NCBI RefSeq assembly: GCF_000472785.1
Contig: NZ_AXAL01000021.1
Coordinates: 17,399 to 81,398, forward strand
Source of the DNA: Mesorhizobium loti CJ3sym
GTDB taxonomy: Bacteria > Pseudomonadota > Alphaproteobacteria > Rhizobiales > Rhizobiaceae
Length of the DNA stretch: 64,000 nucleotides
Reading direction: 5' to 3'
Positions 8,793 to 16,991 of the stretch are shown here, one piece after another. The notes beneath the pieces were generated by a model. It was given only the letters and a program-made list of their open reading frames with translations, had not been told where the DNA came from and did not search any database. Position 1 is the first letter of the stretch, and each line of letters starts with the position of its first letter. The translations under genes were made by a program, and so were the position numbers.

Positions 8793-9584
8793 ATGGAAAA
8801 CAGACCCAAAATGCACCAGCCGCTCGTCGCCATATCGACCGACGTCCGTCAGTTCGACAATTACACCTGGCATGCCGCCCCACAGCAATATCTGGAAGCC
8901 GCGGTTGCGGGCGCCGGCGTGTTCCCGCTGCTGGTGCCTTCGTTCGGCGACAGGCTCGATTTCGACGAACTTCTGTCCTCGGTCGATGGCGTCATGGTCA
9001 CCGGGTCAAAGTCCAATGTGCACCCCTCGCTCTATGGCGGCGATGCCAGCGAAGCCAACGGTCCCTATGACCCGGCGCGCGACGCGACCACGCTGCCGTT
9101 GATCCGCCGGGCGATCGAGCGCGGCGTGCCGCTGCTCGCCATCTGCCGCGGCATCCAGGAGCTGAACGTCGCGCTCGGCGGCACGCTGGGCACCGAGATC
9201 CAGGAGCGCGAGGGGTCGCTCGACCACCGCGCGCCGGTGAGCGACAAGCAGGATGAGCGCTTCGCCATCCACCAGACCATTTCGATCAAGGCAGGCAGTT
9301 GCCTGGCCGGCGTGTTCGGTGCCGGCGACATCAAGGTCAATTCCTTGCATCGCCAGGCGATCGACCGGCTGGGATCGAAGCTCGAGATCGAGGCCGTTGC
9401 CACAGACGGCACGGTTGAAGCGGTTTCGGTCAAGGGGGCTCGCGCCTTCGCCGTCGGTGTCCAGTGGCACCCCGAATATTGGGTCAAATCGGACAGCAAT
9501 TCGGCCAAGATCTTCCGTGCCTTCGGCGATGCGGTGCGCCTGCACGCGGCGGCGAAGGCTGGCTCGCGAGCCGCCGCGGAATGA
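8793..9584 (+). CDS. gamma-glutamyl-gamma-aminobutyrate hydrolase-like class I glutamine amidotransferase (PuuD family)
   Basis: A 263-residue hydrolase of the peptidase C26 family. The nucleophile Cys is in LLAICRGIQELNVALGG and the partner His and Glu are in GVQWHPEY, matching PuuD, which cleaves gamma-glutamyl-GABA to glutamate and GABA. HAAPQQYLEAAVAGAGVFPLLVP and VMVTGSKSNVHPSLYGG are also family-typical. It is cytoplasmic. No other putrescine genes adjoin it, but a gamma-glutamylamine-synthetase-like gene with an aminotransferase lies about 11 kb downstream. An alternative start is the ATG at 8811. It ends exactly one base before the convergent gene's stop. Confidence 0.85.
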   Translation: MENRPKMHQPLVAISTDVRQFDNYTWHAAPQQYLEAAVAGAGVFPLLVPSFGDRLDFDELLSSVDGVMVTGSKSNVHPSLYGGDASEANGPYDPARDATTLPLIRRAIERGVPLLAICRGIQELNVALGGTLGTEIQEREGSLDHRAPVSDKQDERFAIHQTISIKAGSCLAGVFGAGDIKVNSLHRQAIDRLGSKLEIEAVATDGTVEAVSVKGARAFAVGVQWHPEYWVKSDSNSAKIFRAFGDAVRLHAAAKAGSRAAAE

Positions 9585-9989
9585 TCAGTCGTCAGTTTTC
9601 AGATCACCGGCGACCGCCAGCGACAGCAATGGCATGGCTGGAGCATAGGATTCATAGCCATCGCCATCAGCAACCGAGAAGGTGACGATCGGATCGATGC
9701 CGTTGGCGCTGAAGGCGACCGTGCCATCGTTCTGCTCGCGCCAGAATTTTGCCTGCTCGATGCCCGGCAACAGCCGGCGGCAGGTCGGAGACACCGTCAA
9801 CGAGGACAAGCCATCCGAAATCGAGGCTCCACGTACGACGGCGCAGGCCCCCTCATCACCGTTGGCGACCAGCCTGTAGCTGTTGGACGAAGTTGCATCG
9901 GTGGCGACGCTTTCCGCATTGCCTTCATGGAAAATTTGAACGCCGCCAAACAGCGCGCCGGCAGCAATCAATGCGGAAAGCGTTTTCAT
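9585..9989 (-). CDS. exported AprI/Inh-like (metalloprotease-inhibitor-like) protein
   Basis: A 134-residue protein with a short hydrophobic N-terminus (LSALIAAGALFGGV). The mature part fits the AprI/Inh beta-barrel pattern: SYRLVANGDEGACAVVR, then SPTCRRLLPGIEQAKFWRE, DGTVAFSANGIDPIVTFSVADG and GYESYAP. Two Cys (GACAV and PTCRR) would form the usual single disulfide. In known systems such proteins inhibit secreted serralysin proteases in the periplasm; no serralysin is nearby, so the role is open. It lies tail-to-tail with the PuuD-like gene. An in-frame GTG one codon earlier is an alternative start. Confidence 0.65.
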   Translation of the reverse strand: MKTLSALIAAGALFGGVQIFHEGNAESVATDATSSNSYRLVANGDEGACAVVRGASISDGLSSLTVSPTCRRLLPGIEQAKFWREQNDGTVAFSANGIDPIVTFSVADGDGYESYAPAMPLLSLAVAGDLKTDD

Positions 9990-10072
9990 CACTCTTCATC
10001 CACGCACACGAACAGGATGCAGAATGATTCCAAAGGGTTAAGCTGGCGTTAATGAATGTGGCGACTTGCCAC

Positions 10073-11056
10073 TCAGCCGCGCGCTTTCACATTCGCCGTC
10101 TCCGGCACCGGTGTCAGCGGCCGGCGCTCGGTGAACCAGGACACCAGATTGTCGACGCACAGATCGGCCATGGCGCGGCGTGTGTGTTCCGAAGCCGAGC
10201 CGACATGCGGCACCAGGCAAGCGTTCGGCGCGTCGAGCAATGCCTTGGGCACGTTCGGTTCGTCGGCGAAGACATCGAGCCCGGCGGCGGCGATCGTGCC
10301 ATCGGCGAGCGCTGCCGCCAGCGCCGTCTCGTCGACCGTGCTGCCGCGGCCGATATTGACGAAGACGCCGTTGGCGCCAAGCGCCGACAGGATTTCGGCG
10401 TTGACCGCCTTCTGCGTCGAAGCGCCGCCAGGCGCCACCGAAATCAGCGTATCGACTGCTTCAGCCAAGCCCTTCAGCGTCGGGTGGTACTGGTAGGAAA
10501 GACCGTCGATACGGCGCCTGTTGTGGTAGGCGACGGGCAGGCCGAATGCTTCCAGCCGCCGGGCAATGGCCTGCCCGATGCGGCCCATGCCGAAAATGCC
10601 GACGCGGCGCGCGCGCAAGGTCAGCCGGCTCAGCGGATAATTGCCCTTCTTCGCCCAACTGCCATCACGCAGCCAGGTTTCGGCGCGCGGCAGATCGCGC
10701 ACGGTGTTGATCAGCAGCCCGATCGCGGTGTCGGCGACCTCCTCGGTCAGAACGTCGGGCGTGTTGGTGACCATGATGTTTTTCGCCCGGGCATGGCCGA
10801 CATCGACCGAATCATAGCCGACGCCGAAGGAGGCGATGAGTTCGAGATTGGGCAATGCATCCATCATCGCCGCGCTGATGCCGGCAAAGCAGGCAATGCC
10901 ACGCACCGTGCGGCGCATCTCGTCGGTGACCAGCGCCGGATCGGCGCGTTCGATCCTCATTTGTTTGAAGGTACGGTCGATGCGCCTGACGGCATGATCG
11001 CTGAAGTCGACCGGCACCAGAATGGCAACGGCTTGCAGTTGTTCGGCCTTGGTCAT
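10073..11056 (-). CDS. D-isomer-specific 2-hydroxyacid dehydrogenase (GhrB/hydroxypyruvate reductase-like)
   Basis: A 327-residue NAD(P)H-dependent dehydrogenase. The nucleotide-binding glycine motif is GIFGMGRIGQAIARR, and the catalytic Arg, Glu and His are in VNIGRGSTVDE, GLDVFADEP and LVPHVGSASEHTR. LIASFGVGYDSVDV and LTEEVADTAIGLLI are typical of glyoxylate/hydroxypyruvate reductases; the family also covers 2-ketogluconate reductase. It is the last gene of a minus-strand operon (DMT exporter, LacI regulator, dehydrogenase) and its ATG overlaps the regulator stop by 4 nt, implying that the LacI ligand is related to its substrate. Confidence 0.9.
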   Translation of the reverse strand: MTKAEQLQAVAILVPVDFSDHAVRRIDRTFKQMRIERADPALVTDEMRRTVRGIACFAGISAAMMDALPNLELIASFGVGYDSVDVGHARAKNIMVTNTPDVLTEEVADTAIGLLINTVRDLPRAETWLRDGSWAKKGNYPLSRLTLRARRVGIFGMGRIGQAIARRLEAFGLPVAYHNRRRIDGLSYQYHPTLKGLAEAVDTLISVAPGGASTQKAVNAEILSALGANGVFVNIGRGSTVDETALAAALADGTIAAAGLDVFADEPNVPKALLDAPNACLVPHVGSASEHTRRAMADLCVDNLVSWFTERRPLTPVPETANVKARG

Positions 11057-12075
11057 GCACGCTCCACCGGCTTGCCGGTCGACTGGCGCACATGCAGTTC
11101 CGGCTTGATCAATTCCTGCGAGGGCCGCACCGTCTGCCCGTTGAGCTTGTCGAGCAGGGCGCTGGCGGCGCGGCGGCCAACCTCGCGCTGACCGTTCCAG
11201 ACGGTGGTCAGCGCCGGAGTGGCGATCGCGGCCTCCTCGAGATCGTCATAGCCGGTGACGGAGATGTCGATGCCGGGTACCAGGCCGGCACGCGCAATGC
11301 CGTTCATCAGGCCGATGGCGACGAGGTCGTTCCAGCAGCAGGCGGCGGTCGGTCTGTCCTTCAGCGCCAGGAACTGTCCGGCGGCCTCGAATCCCGCCTG
11401 CTTGGTGCGCGGGCCGGCGATACGCCAGGACGGCCTGACTTCCAGCCCGGCCGCGTCCATGGCGTTGACATAACCCTGATAGCGATCGCGGCCAGTCGAG
11501 GTCTGGTCGGTGCCGCCGATCATGGCGATGCGCTTGTGGCCAAGCGAGATCAAATGGTTGGTGGCGAGGCCTGTTCCATAAGAATCGTCGCCGCGAAACA
11601 CCGGCACGTCGGCGCCCTCGACAGTGCGCGCGATCAGCACTGCCGGCAGGCCGTTCTCCTCGGCCATCAGGATGTCGGAAGCCGGCGTGCCGATGGCCGG
11701 CGACATGATGACGCCATCGGCGCCGAGCTGCAGCAGTGTGTCGATAAACGTACGCTGCTTCTCAAGCTGGTCGTAATGGTTGGACAGGATGAAGGTCTGC
11801 CGGCTGCGGTCGAGTTCGCTTTCGATCGAGCGCAGTATCTCGGCAAAGAACGGGTTCATGATGTCATGTACGACGACGCCGACAATGCCCGAACGCGAGG
11901 TGCGCAGGCTGGCGGCGCGGCGGTTGTAGATATAGCCAATGGCGCGCGCATGTTCCTTGATGCGGTCGCGCGTCGAGCCGGCAACCAGCGGGCTGTCGCG
12001 CAGCGCCAGTGAGACGGTGGCCGTGGACACGCCGAGCGCATCCGCGATCGTCGAAAGCTTGATTTTTTGTGCCAG
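11053..12075 (-). CDS. LacI family transcriptional regulator, apparent CTG start
   Basis: A LacI/GalR repressor. The helix-turn-helix reads KIKLSTIADALGVSTATVSLALRDS, then a hinge and a periplasmic-binding-protein-like ligand domain (SGIVGVVVHDIMNPFFAE, LGHKRIAMIGG, VTGYDDLEEAAIATPALTTV). The first conventional start codon, GTG at 12030, would cut the HTH in half. The only plausible start giving a complete HTH is a CTG at 12075 (CTG GCA CAA AAA ATC AAG), with GGGGAG and AAGG upstream; a stop codon lies further upstream and no ATG, GTG or TTG intervenes. Coordinates use this CTG. The short palindrome TAAACAGTTTA at 12111-12121 could be its operator. The gene overlaps the downstream dehydrogenase gene by 4 nt. 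Confidence 0.85.
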   Translation of the reverse strand: MAQKIKLSTIADALGVSTATVSLALRDSPLVAGSTRDRIKEHARAIGYIYNRRAASLRTSRSGIVGVVVHDIMNPFFAEILRSIESELDRSRQTFILSNHYDQLEKQRTFIDTLLQLGADGVIMSPAIGTPASDILMAEENGLPAVLIARTVEGADVPVFRGDDSYGTGLATNHLISLGHKRIAMIGGTDQTSTGRDRYQGYVNAMDAAGLEVRPSWRIAGPRTKQAGFEAAGQFLALKDRPTAACCWNDLVAIGLMNGIARAGLVPGIDISVTGYDDLEEAAIATPALTTVWNGQREVGRRAASALLDKLNGQTVRPSQELIKPELHVRQSTGKPVERA

Positions 12076-12153
12076 CGCCTTGCGCTCCCCGAACGACCTG
12101 AGTTCCGACCTAAACAGTTTAAAGGCGGCGTTATGCCACCGATCGGGGGCAAA

Positions 12154-13095
12154 TCAAAGTTTTTTTGCCAGCGCTTCCGCCTCGACATCCGAGGCAGCGC
12201 GGCTCTGCAGCCGAAGCCGGTGCTCGCGGTGGACGATATAGAGGCCGCTGGCGACGATGATGGCCGCGCCAACCAGCGTCCAACGGTCTGGAAACTGCTT
12301 GAAGACGATCCAGCCGGAAATGATCATCCACACCATCTGCGAATAGGGATAGGGGGCGAGCGCCGTGGTCGTCGCCAGCCGATAGGCCTGCACCAGCAGC
12401 CAATGCCCAACACCGCCGAACACGCCGAGCATGAGCAGGATGAACCAGTGCCAGCCATCATGCGGCAGCGAGAAGGAAAACGGCAGCATCGGCAAAAGCA
12501 GCACCGCAGGCGCCAGCGCCGAGAACAGGATCAGGCTTTCCGACGTCTCGGTCGCCGACATGCGGCGCGTCATGATGACATAGAAGCTGTTCGACAGCAT
12601 CGAGCCGAGCGCGAAGAGATGCCCGATGCCGAAAACGCCGACACCTGGCCTTGTGATGATCAGAACCCCGGCGAAGGCGGCCAGGATGGCCAGCCAGCGC
12701 CGCCAGCCGGCCCATTCGCCGAGCAGCGGGCCGGCAAGTGCTGTGATCACCATCGGTCCGAAGAAATAGATCGACGTCGTCTCGGCCAGTTGCAGGGAGC
12801 GCAGCGCCAGGATGTTGCACATGGTCGAGCCGAACAGGAACACACCACGCAGCACATGCGCCGGCAGGTTGACCGGGCGAAACCGCATGGGTTGGCGCCA
12901 GCCGCGCAGCAGCGTACCGACCAGCACGACATGCACGGCAAAGCGCACCCAGGCGACGATCAGCGCCGAAATGCCGGCCAGGACGAGATATTTGCTCGAG
13001 GTGTCGAGGAAGGTGAAGAAGACGTAGGTGCTAAGCATGCACAGGATCGCCACCGGCGGCGTCGCGCTTTCGACATATCTTTGGGAAGCATTCAC
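12154..13095 (-). CDS. EamA/DMT family transporter
   Basis: An approximately 313-residue drug/metabolite-superfamily transporter with ten predicted membrane segments arranged as two EamA halves (for example VAILCMLSTYVFFTFLDTSSKYLV at the start and WTLVGAAIIVASGLYIV at the end). The sequence conserves VRFAVHVVLVG and LAPYPYSQMVWMIISGWIVF, seen in many rhizobial permeases of this class. A GTG at 13095 is chosen because homology-like sequence begins just after it; an upstream ATG at 13224 would add 43 unstructured residues. It heads the operon with the LacI regulator and dehydrogenase, which suggests efflux or uptake of a hydroxy acid or sugar acid. Confidence 0.82.
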   Translation of the reverse strand: MNASQRYVESATPPVAILCMLSTYVFFTFLDTSSKYLVLAGISALIVAWVRFAVHVVLVGTLLRGWRQPMRFRPVNLPAHVLRGVFLFGSTMCNILALRSLQLAETTSIYFFGPMVITALAGPLLGEWAGWRRWLAILAAFAGVLIITRPGVGVFGIGHLFALGSMLSNSFYVIMTRRMSATETSESLILFSALAPAVLLLPMLPFSFSLPHDGWHWFILLMLGVFGGVGHWLLVQAYRLATTTALAPYPYSQMVWMIISGWIVFKQFPDRWTLVGAAIIVASGLYIVHREHRLRLQSRAASDVEAEALAKKL

Positions 13096-13342
13096 GTGCA
13101 GGCCGGGGAAAAGCTGGGCTGAAGCCCCACCTTTGCGGGAATTGTCGCTTGCCGGCAAGCCAAAAGCGCCTGGCACAACAAGACGCGTCGACAGGCTTAG
13201 ACAGCCCTCGTCTCGCATAGTCACAAACGACTGCCCGGCTCGGATCAGGCCTCAGGGCAGCACATCCACAATTTCTGTTGCTGATCGACGTCGCAGGCAT
13301 GCTGCCTTGACGACATCAGGCTTTCCGCCTAGCTCTGATGCC

Positions 13343-13399
13343 ATGAACATCGCAATCGCTTTGATCGTGGTAAGGGAGCGCATGGGCAGGATGGTGTAA
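13343..13399 (+). CDS. candidate attenuator leader peptide
   Basis: An 18-codon open frame encoding MNIAIALIVVRERMGRMV, with eight of its first nine residues after Met-Asn being Ile, Ala, Leu or Val. Its stop codon lies in the loop of a small hairpin and the frame is followed at once by a set of alternative RNA stems and a terminator (13433-13455). This is the architecture of ribosome-mediated attenuators of branched-chain amino acid genes. The ribosome-binding site is weak, so expression is inferred from the arrangement. Confidence 0.5.
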   Translation: MNIAIALIVVRERMGRMV

Positions 13400-13455
13400 C
13401 CATCCGGCGAAAGCACCCATGCGCGGTAAGCAGGCTCCTGACGGGGCCTTTTTTT
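13378..13455 (+). promoter_or_regulatory. candidate transcription attenuator upstream of the MFS gene
   Basis: Overlapping stems follow the leader peptide. GCGCATGGG (13378-13386) pairs perfectly with CCCATGCGC (13416-13424), enclosing GGATGG/CCATCC (13389-13394 with 13400-13405). A terminator stem GGCTCC/GGGGCC (13433-13438 with 13443-13448) is followed by seven T. GGAGC at about 13375-13379 could instead pair with GCTCC of the terminator, giving an antiterminator. The MFS start codon is about 120 nt downstream. Confidence 0.55.
13433..13455 (+). terminator. rho-independent terminator within the leader
   Basis: A six-bp stem GGCTCC/GGGGCC (one G-U pair) with a 4-nt loop, followed by TTTTTTT at 13449-13455. 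It sits before, not after, the MFS gene. Confidence 0.6.
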
Positions 13456-13574
13456 ATGCCCGGAATTTGGGCCGCCTCGTCAGACCCTTCCTTAATCCCA
13501 CCGACAAGGCGAACGAGATCATGGCGAGCGATAACCCCATTCGGAATCCGGGCTCAGACATATCAGGGAGAACG

Positions 13575-14759
13575 ATGGTCTCCGAACCCGCTGCTCCACC
13601 CCGACTAATCACCCTTATCCTGCTTTCGGCTCTGGCCGTGTTGCCGGTGAACATGATTTTGCCGTCGCTGCCGAACATTGCCGCAACCTTCCAGGCCGAT
13701 TTCGCATTGGTCAATCTGTCGGTTGCCGGCTTTGCCGTCATCACTGCCGTCATAGAGGCCATCGGAGGCGCAATCTCGGACCGATTTGGGCGCAGGCCGG
13801 TTGTCCTGACATCCCTCTCGATCTTTGTCGCGGCGTCCATCGGCTGTGCGCTGGCTCCCAATATCGGCACTTTCCTGCTGTTTCGCGCGATGCAGGCGTG
13901 TATCGGCCCCTGCTATTCCGTCGCCCTGGTCATCATCAAGGAGACATCGGATGAGCGCGAAGCCGCCAGCAAATTCGGTTATCTCGCCATGGGGTGGGCG
14001 CTTGCACCCATGGTCGGTCCTTTGTTTGGCGGGTCACTGGACGAACTGTTCGGATGGCGATCGAGCTTCGTTGTCTTCGCAATCCTCGGCGTAGCCGCCT
14101 TCGCCTTGTCCATGCGGGAGATCAGAAGGGCGCCATTGTCGAGATCGCCTGGGAATTACATCGCCTCCTATCGGCTGCTCATGAGTTCGGCGCGGTTTTG
14201 GGCCTACACACTGTGCATGGCCGCCTCGATGGGGGTGCTTTATGTGTTCCTGGGCGGAGCGCCATTGGTCGTCGGTGACGCGCTCGGTGGGTCGAGCGCC
14301 AAGCTCGGCCTTTACATGGGATTGGTCCCGACCGGCTTCATTCTCGGCAGCTATCTGGCTGGGCGTTACGCCTCAAAGGCGTCGCTCGGCGCCACACTTG
14401 TTTTCGCGCGCCTTCTGACCTGCGCCGGCCTGTCGGCCGGTCTGGTCCTATCAAGCTTTGGCATCACGCACGTCCTGGCCTTCTTCGGACCTTGCCTGTT
14501 CATCGGCGTCGGCAATGGATTGACCATGCCTGCCGCCAACAGCGGCGCCTTGTCGGTGCGACAGGATCTGGTTGGCACCGCCGCGGGACTGGCCGCCGCA
14601 ATGCGGATCGGTGGCGGGGCACTCATAGCCTCCATCGCCGGCCTGTTCCTGGCAGGGTCGATCCCAGCGCTGTTCGTCACGATGCTGATATCAGCGGCAC
14701 TCGCATTTCTGGCGGCACTGTATGCCGCCGTTCTCGATCGGCGGCAGCCTTCCGTCTAG
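13575..14759 (+). CDS. MFS exporter, Bcr/CflA-like drug resistance family
   Basis: A 394-residue, 12-TM major facilitator. LPVNMILPSLPNIAATFQADFALVNLSVAGF and the loop 2-3 motif GAISDRFGRRPVVL are characteristic of the Bcr/CflA branch of proton-driven exporters. The start at 13575 is preferred because AGGGAG lies 5 nt upstream; an in-frame ATG at 13521 would add a polar 18-residue leader. The long 5' region carries a candidate peptide-sensing attenuator, unusual for a drug exporter and suggesting an amino-acid-linked substrate. Its last four bases overlap the convergent DUF2000 gene. Substrate unknown. Confidence 0.85.
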   Translation: MVSEPAAPPRLITLILLSALAVLPVNMILPSLPNIAATFQADFALVNLSVAGFAVITAVIEAIGGAISDRFGRRPVVLTSLSIFVAASIGCALAPNIGTFLLFRAMQACIGPCYSVALVIIKETSDEREAASKFGYLAMGWALAPMVGPLFGGSLDELFGWRSSFVVFAILGVAAFALSMREIRRAPLSRSPGNYIASYRLLMSSARFWAYTLCMAASMGVLYVFLGGAPLVVGDALGGSSAKLGLYMGLVPTGFILGSYLAGRYASKASLGATLVFARLLTCAGLSAGLVLSSFGITHVLAFFGPCLFIGVGNGLTMPAANSGALSVRQDLVGTAAGLAAAMRIGGGALIASIAGLFLAGSIPALFVTMLISAALAFLAALYAAVLDRRQPSV

Positions 14760-15178
14760 GCATGCATGCGGGCGCCCTTGGTGATCTTGTCGACGAGCTT
14801 CTTCTCGGCGCGCAGCGCGATGCCGACCACCTTGGCGTCTTCAGGCGCGAACTCGGCGAAGACGGCGCGGTTGGCGGCGTCGAAGCCGGTGGAAAACATC
14901 TCCTCGACATAGAGCGAGGTCGTCACGCCGCGCTCCAGCGCGCGCCGGCGGATCGCGGCGAGCGTCGCCTGGTCGGCCGACAGCACAATGACCGGCTGGA
15001 TCGACAGCGGATTGTAGAGATTGCCCGTGCGGTCACGATAGGGCTCGCCGATGATGTCGGGAAACTGCGCGACGATGCCGCTGGTCAGAAAGGCGGTGAC
15101 GTTGAGTTTCTGCCAGACCGGCAGATCTTCCCGCAGGACGATTGCAAATTTCGTGTCGAACATGAGAAAATGGACCAT
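14756..15178 (-). CDS. DUF2000 family protein
   Basis: A 140-residue cytoplasmic protein of the DUF2000 family. Typical features are FDTKFAIVLREDLPVWQKLNVTAFLTSGI near the start and the central YRDRTGNLYNPLSIQPVIVLSAD. No biochemical role is established for the family. It is divergent from an AraC-type regulator (37 nt between start codons); DUF2000 genes are often paired with AraC-type regulators, so regulation by the neighbour is the natural reading. ATG at 15178 is used, with a second Met five residues in. The gene overlaps the MFS stop by 4 nt, convergently. Confidence 0.8.
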   Translation of the reverse strand: MVHFLMFDTKFAIVLREDLPVWQKLNVTAFLTSGIVAQFPDIIGEPYRDRTGNLYNPLSIQPVIVLSADQATLAAIRRRALERGVTTSLYVEEMFSTGFDAANRAVFAEFAPEDAKVVGIALRAEKKLVDKITKGARMHA

Positions 15179-15215
15179 TCAAGCTTGTGCCCCGATTTCG
15201 AGGCTGAAGGAGACG

Positions 15216-16088
15216 ATGTCGTTCGAACTAGACCGCCAGGCCTTCGAGGGTCTTGGACGTTTGTGCGCGAGTGCGGCTGAAAACTGCATCATCTCGGCTC
15301 CCGACCCTGCGGGCATGGAGCGGATCGAAGCACGGTTCCACGGCAGCGCCTTCGATATGCATCGCCACGACAGCTACGCGATCGGAGTGACGCTGCAAGG
15401 CGTGCAGACCTTTCGCTATCGCGGTGCGACGCGGCTAAGCCTGCCCGGCCAGATCATCGTGCTGCATCCCGACGAGCTGCACGATGGCGGCGCCGGCACC
15501 GAGGACGGGTTGCGCTACCGGATGCTTTACCTCGAACCATCGCTGATGCTGGACTGCCTTGGCGGCGCATCGCTACCCTTCGTCAGGGATGCCGTGGTGA
15601 GGGACGATGCCTTCTGCACAACCCTGCTGTCGGCGCTGGGGCCGTTGCAGCGGCAACTCGACGAACTGTTCGTCGATGATTTCCTGGCGCAACTGATGCA
15701 AAGCCTGACGCGTCATGCCGGCCAGCCGGTAAAGCCGATGGCCAGGACGGCGTGGCGGGCGGCGAAGCTGGCGCGCGACTATCTCACGGAGAATGCAACG
15801 CGCTCCGTGCGCTCGGGCGAATTGGAAGCCATTACCGGGCTCGACCGCTATGCCTTGTCGCGGCATTTCCGCGCCGCCTTCTCGACCAGCCCGCATCGTT
15901 TCCTGGTGATGCGCCGGCTACAGCGCGCGCGGCGAATGATTGCCACCGGCGAGCCCTTGGCGCAGATCGCGGTCGAGGCCGGCTTCACCGATCAGAGCCA
16001 TTTCAACAGGCAATTCAAGAAGGCGTTCGGCATGACGCCGGGACGTTGGTCCTCGCTGATCCGGAAGTCAGTCCCGGCAGCGGCCTGA
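15216..16088 (+). CDS. AraC family transcriptional regulator
   Basis: A 290-residue regulator. The N-terminal AraC-type cupin (FHGSAFDMHRHDSYAIGVTLQGVQTFRYRG and LHPDELHDG) binds a ligand, and two helix-turn-helix motifs occupy the last 100 residues (GLDRYALSRHFRAAFSTSPHRFLVMRRLQRAR and PLAQIAVEAGFTDQSHFNRQFKKAFGMTPGRW). The ATG at 15216 has AAGGAGA just upstream; an open frame extending further upstream over the DUF2000 gene is not used. Divergent orientation to the DUF2000 gene suggests it controls that gene and itself from the short shared promoter region. Confidence 0.9.
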   Translation: MSFELDRQAFEGLGRLCASAAENCIISAPDPAGMERIEARFHGSAFDMHRHDSYAIGVTLQGVQTFRYRGATRLSLPGQIIVLHPDELHDGGAGTEDGLRYRMLYLEPSLMLDCLGGASLPFVRDAVVRDDAFCTTLLSALGPLQRQLDELFVDDFLAQLMQSLTRHAGQPVKPMARTAWRAAKLARDYLTENATRSVRSGELEAITGLDRYALSRHFRAAFSTSPHRFLVMRRLQRARRMIATGEPLAQIAVEAGFTDQSHFNRQFKKAFGMTPGRWSSLIRKSVPAAA

Positions 16089-16097
16089 TTGTTGCAA

Positions 16098-16568
16098 TCA
16101 GTCGTCCGACTCGGCGTCGTCGTCGATCAGTGCCAGTTCCTCATTGGAGAGGTTGGCCTCGATGCGGGCCAGCAGCTTGAACAGCGCCTTCTGGTCTTTC
16201 TTGTCGAGGCCTTTGAGCGCCTGCTTTTCGGTCTTCTTCACCGACTTCTCGATGGCGCGGATGGTGTCGCGGCCAGTCTCGGTGAGGAAGATGTGCGCCT
16301 GACGTGCGTCGGACTCGGAGGCGCGCTTTTCCAGAAAACCCTGCGCCTGCAGGCGGTTGATGGTCTTGGTGATGGTCGGCGGACGCACGCCGAGGCGACC
16401 GGCAAGATTGCCAGGCGTCTGGCCGTCCTCACGGTCGAGCGCCAGCATGATCTGGTCCTGGCCGGCGTAGAAGCCGTGCGCCAGAAGCCGGGCCGCCAGC
16501 GCGGTTCTTGCCAGCCTTGCCGCCGAATGCAGCCGGCTCATTGTTGCAGTCTTGTCCGCCTTGGCCAT
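16098..16568 (-). CDS. MarR family transcriptional regulator
   Basis: A 156-residue winged-helix regulator. LAGRLGVRPPTITKTINRLQAQGFLEKRASESDARQAHIFLTETG is the DNA-binding wHTH and wing with the usual D-R pair. The C-terminal helix is rich in Lys and Asp/Glu and mediates dimerisation. The ATG at 16568 is chosen because AGAGGG sits 6 nt upstream; an in-frame ATG lies two codons earlier and longer 5' extensions look non-coding. It is convergent with the AraC gene (9 nt apart). The target is not evident: the upstream neighbour, 423 nt away, is the metallochaperone gene on the other strand. Confidence 0.9.
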   Translation of the reverse strand: MAKADKTATMSRLHSAARLARTALAARLLAHGFYAGQDQIMLALDREDGQTPGNLAGRLGVRPPTITKTINRLQAQGFLEKRASESDARQAHIFLTETGRDTIRAIEKSVKKTEKQALKGLDKKDQKALFKLLARIEANLSNEELALIDDDAESDD

Positions 16569-16991
16569 GGTCATCCCTCTTCGGCCGTACCGGTGCATGC
16601 AGCATAGACGCAGCCGGCCGGTTGGCAATCGACGATCAAAAAGATTCCGGCGCTCCAAACAGCTTTGCCGGCAAGCATTGCGGTGCCCGCCGTGGTGATG
16701 CCAGATGTTTATTTCAGTTAGATGACAAACGAGTTTCCGCCAAGGTAATTGCAGCGGTTCGGCGAGCCGGGGTTCCGCTCAGATTAACGAGAAGCGTTTC
16801 CGGCGACGAAGCTGCAGCGCCGGCGTCGCCTCATGCGCTGCCGGCGCGAACGATGTTCTGGCTTTCCACATCTGGGTCAAACGCACAGGCGGTTTGCCTC
16901 GTGCAAAAGGCCGGCACACATCCTATATCAGGCCAACAATCCCTTCTCGTGGCCCTGTATTTTCTAGGGCCCAGTCATTTCGAGGCAAGCC
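16569..16991. other. 423-nt intergenic region, no gene seen
   Basis: This divergent region separates the MarR gene from the COG0523 gene. It has lower coding character than the surroundings and only an out-of-frame open stretch. Near its right end, 16953-16974 holds an imperfect inverted repeat TGGCCCT...AGGGCCCA just before the GTPase gene, which could be an operator; I see no clear Zur-like AT-rich palindrome. Confidence 0.5.
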
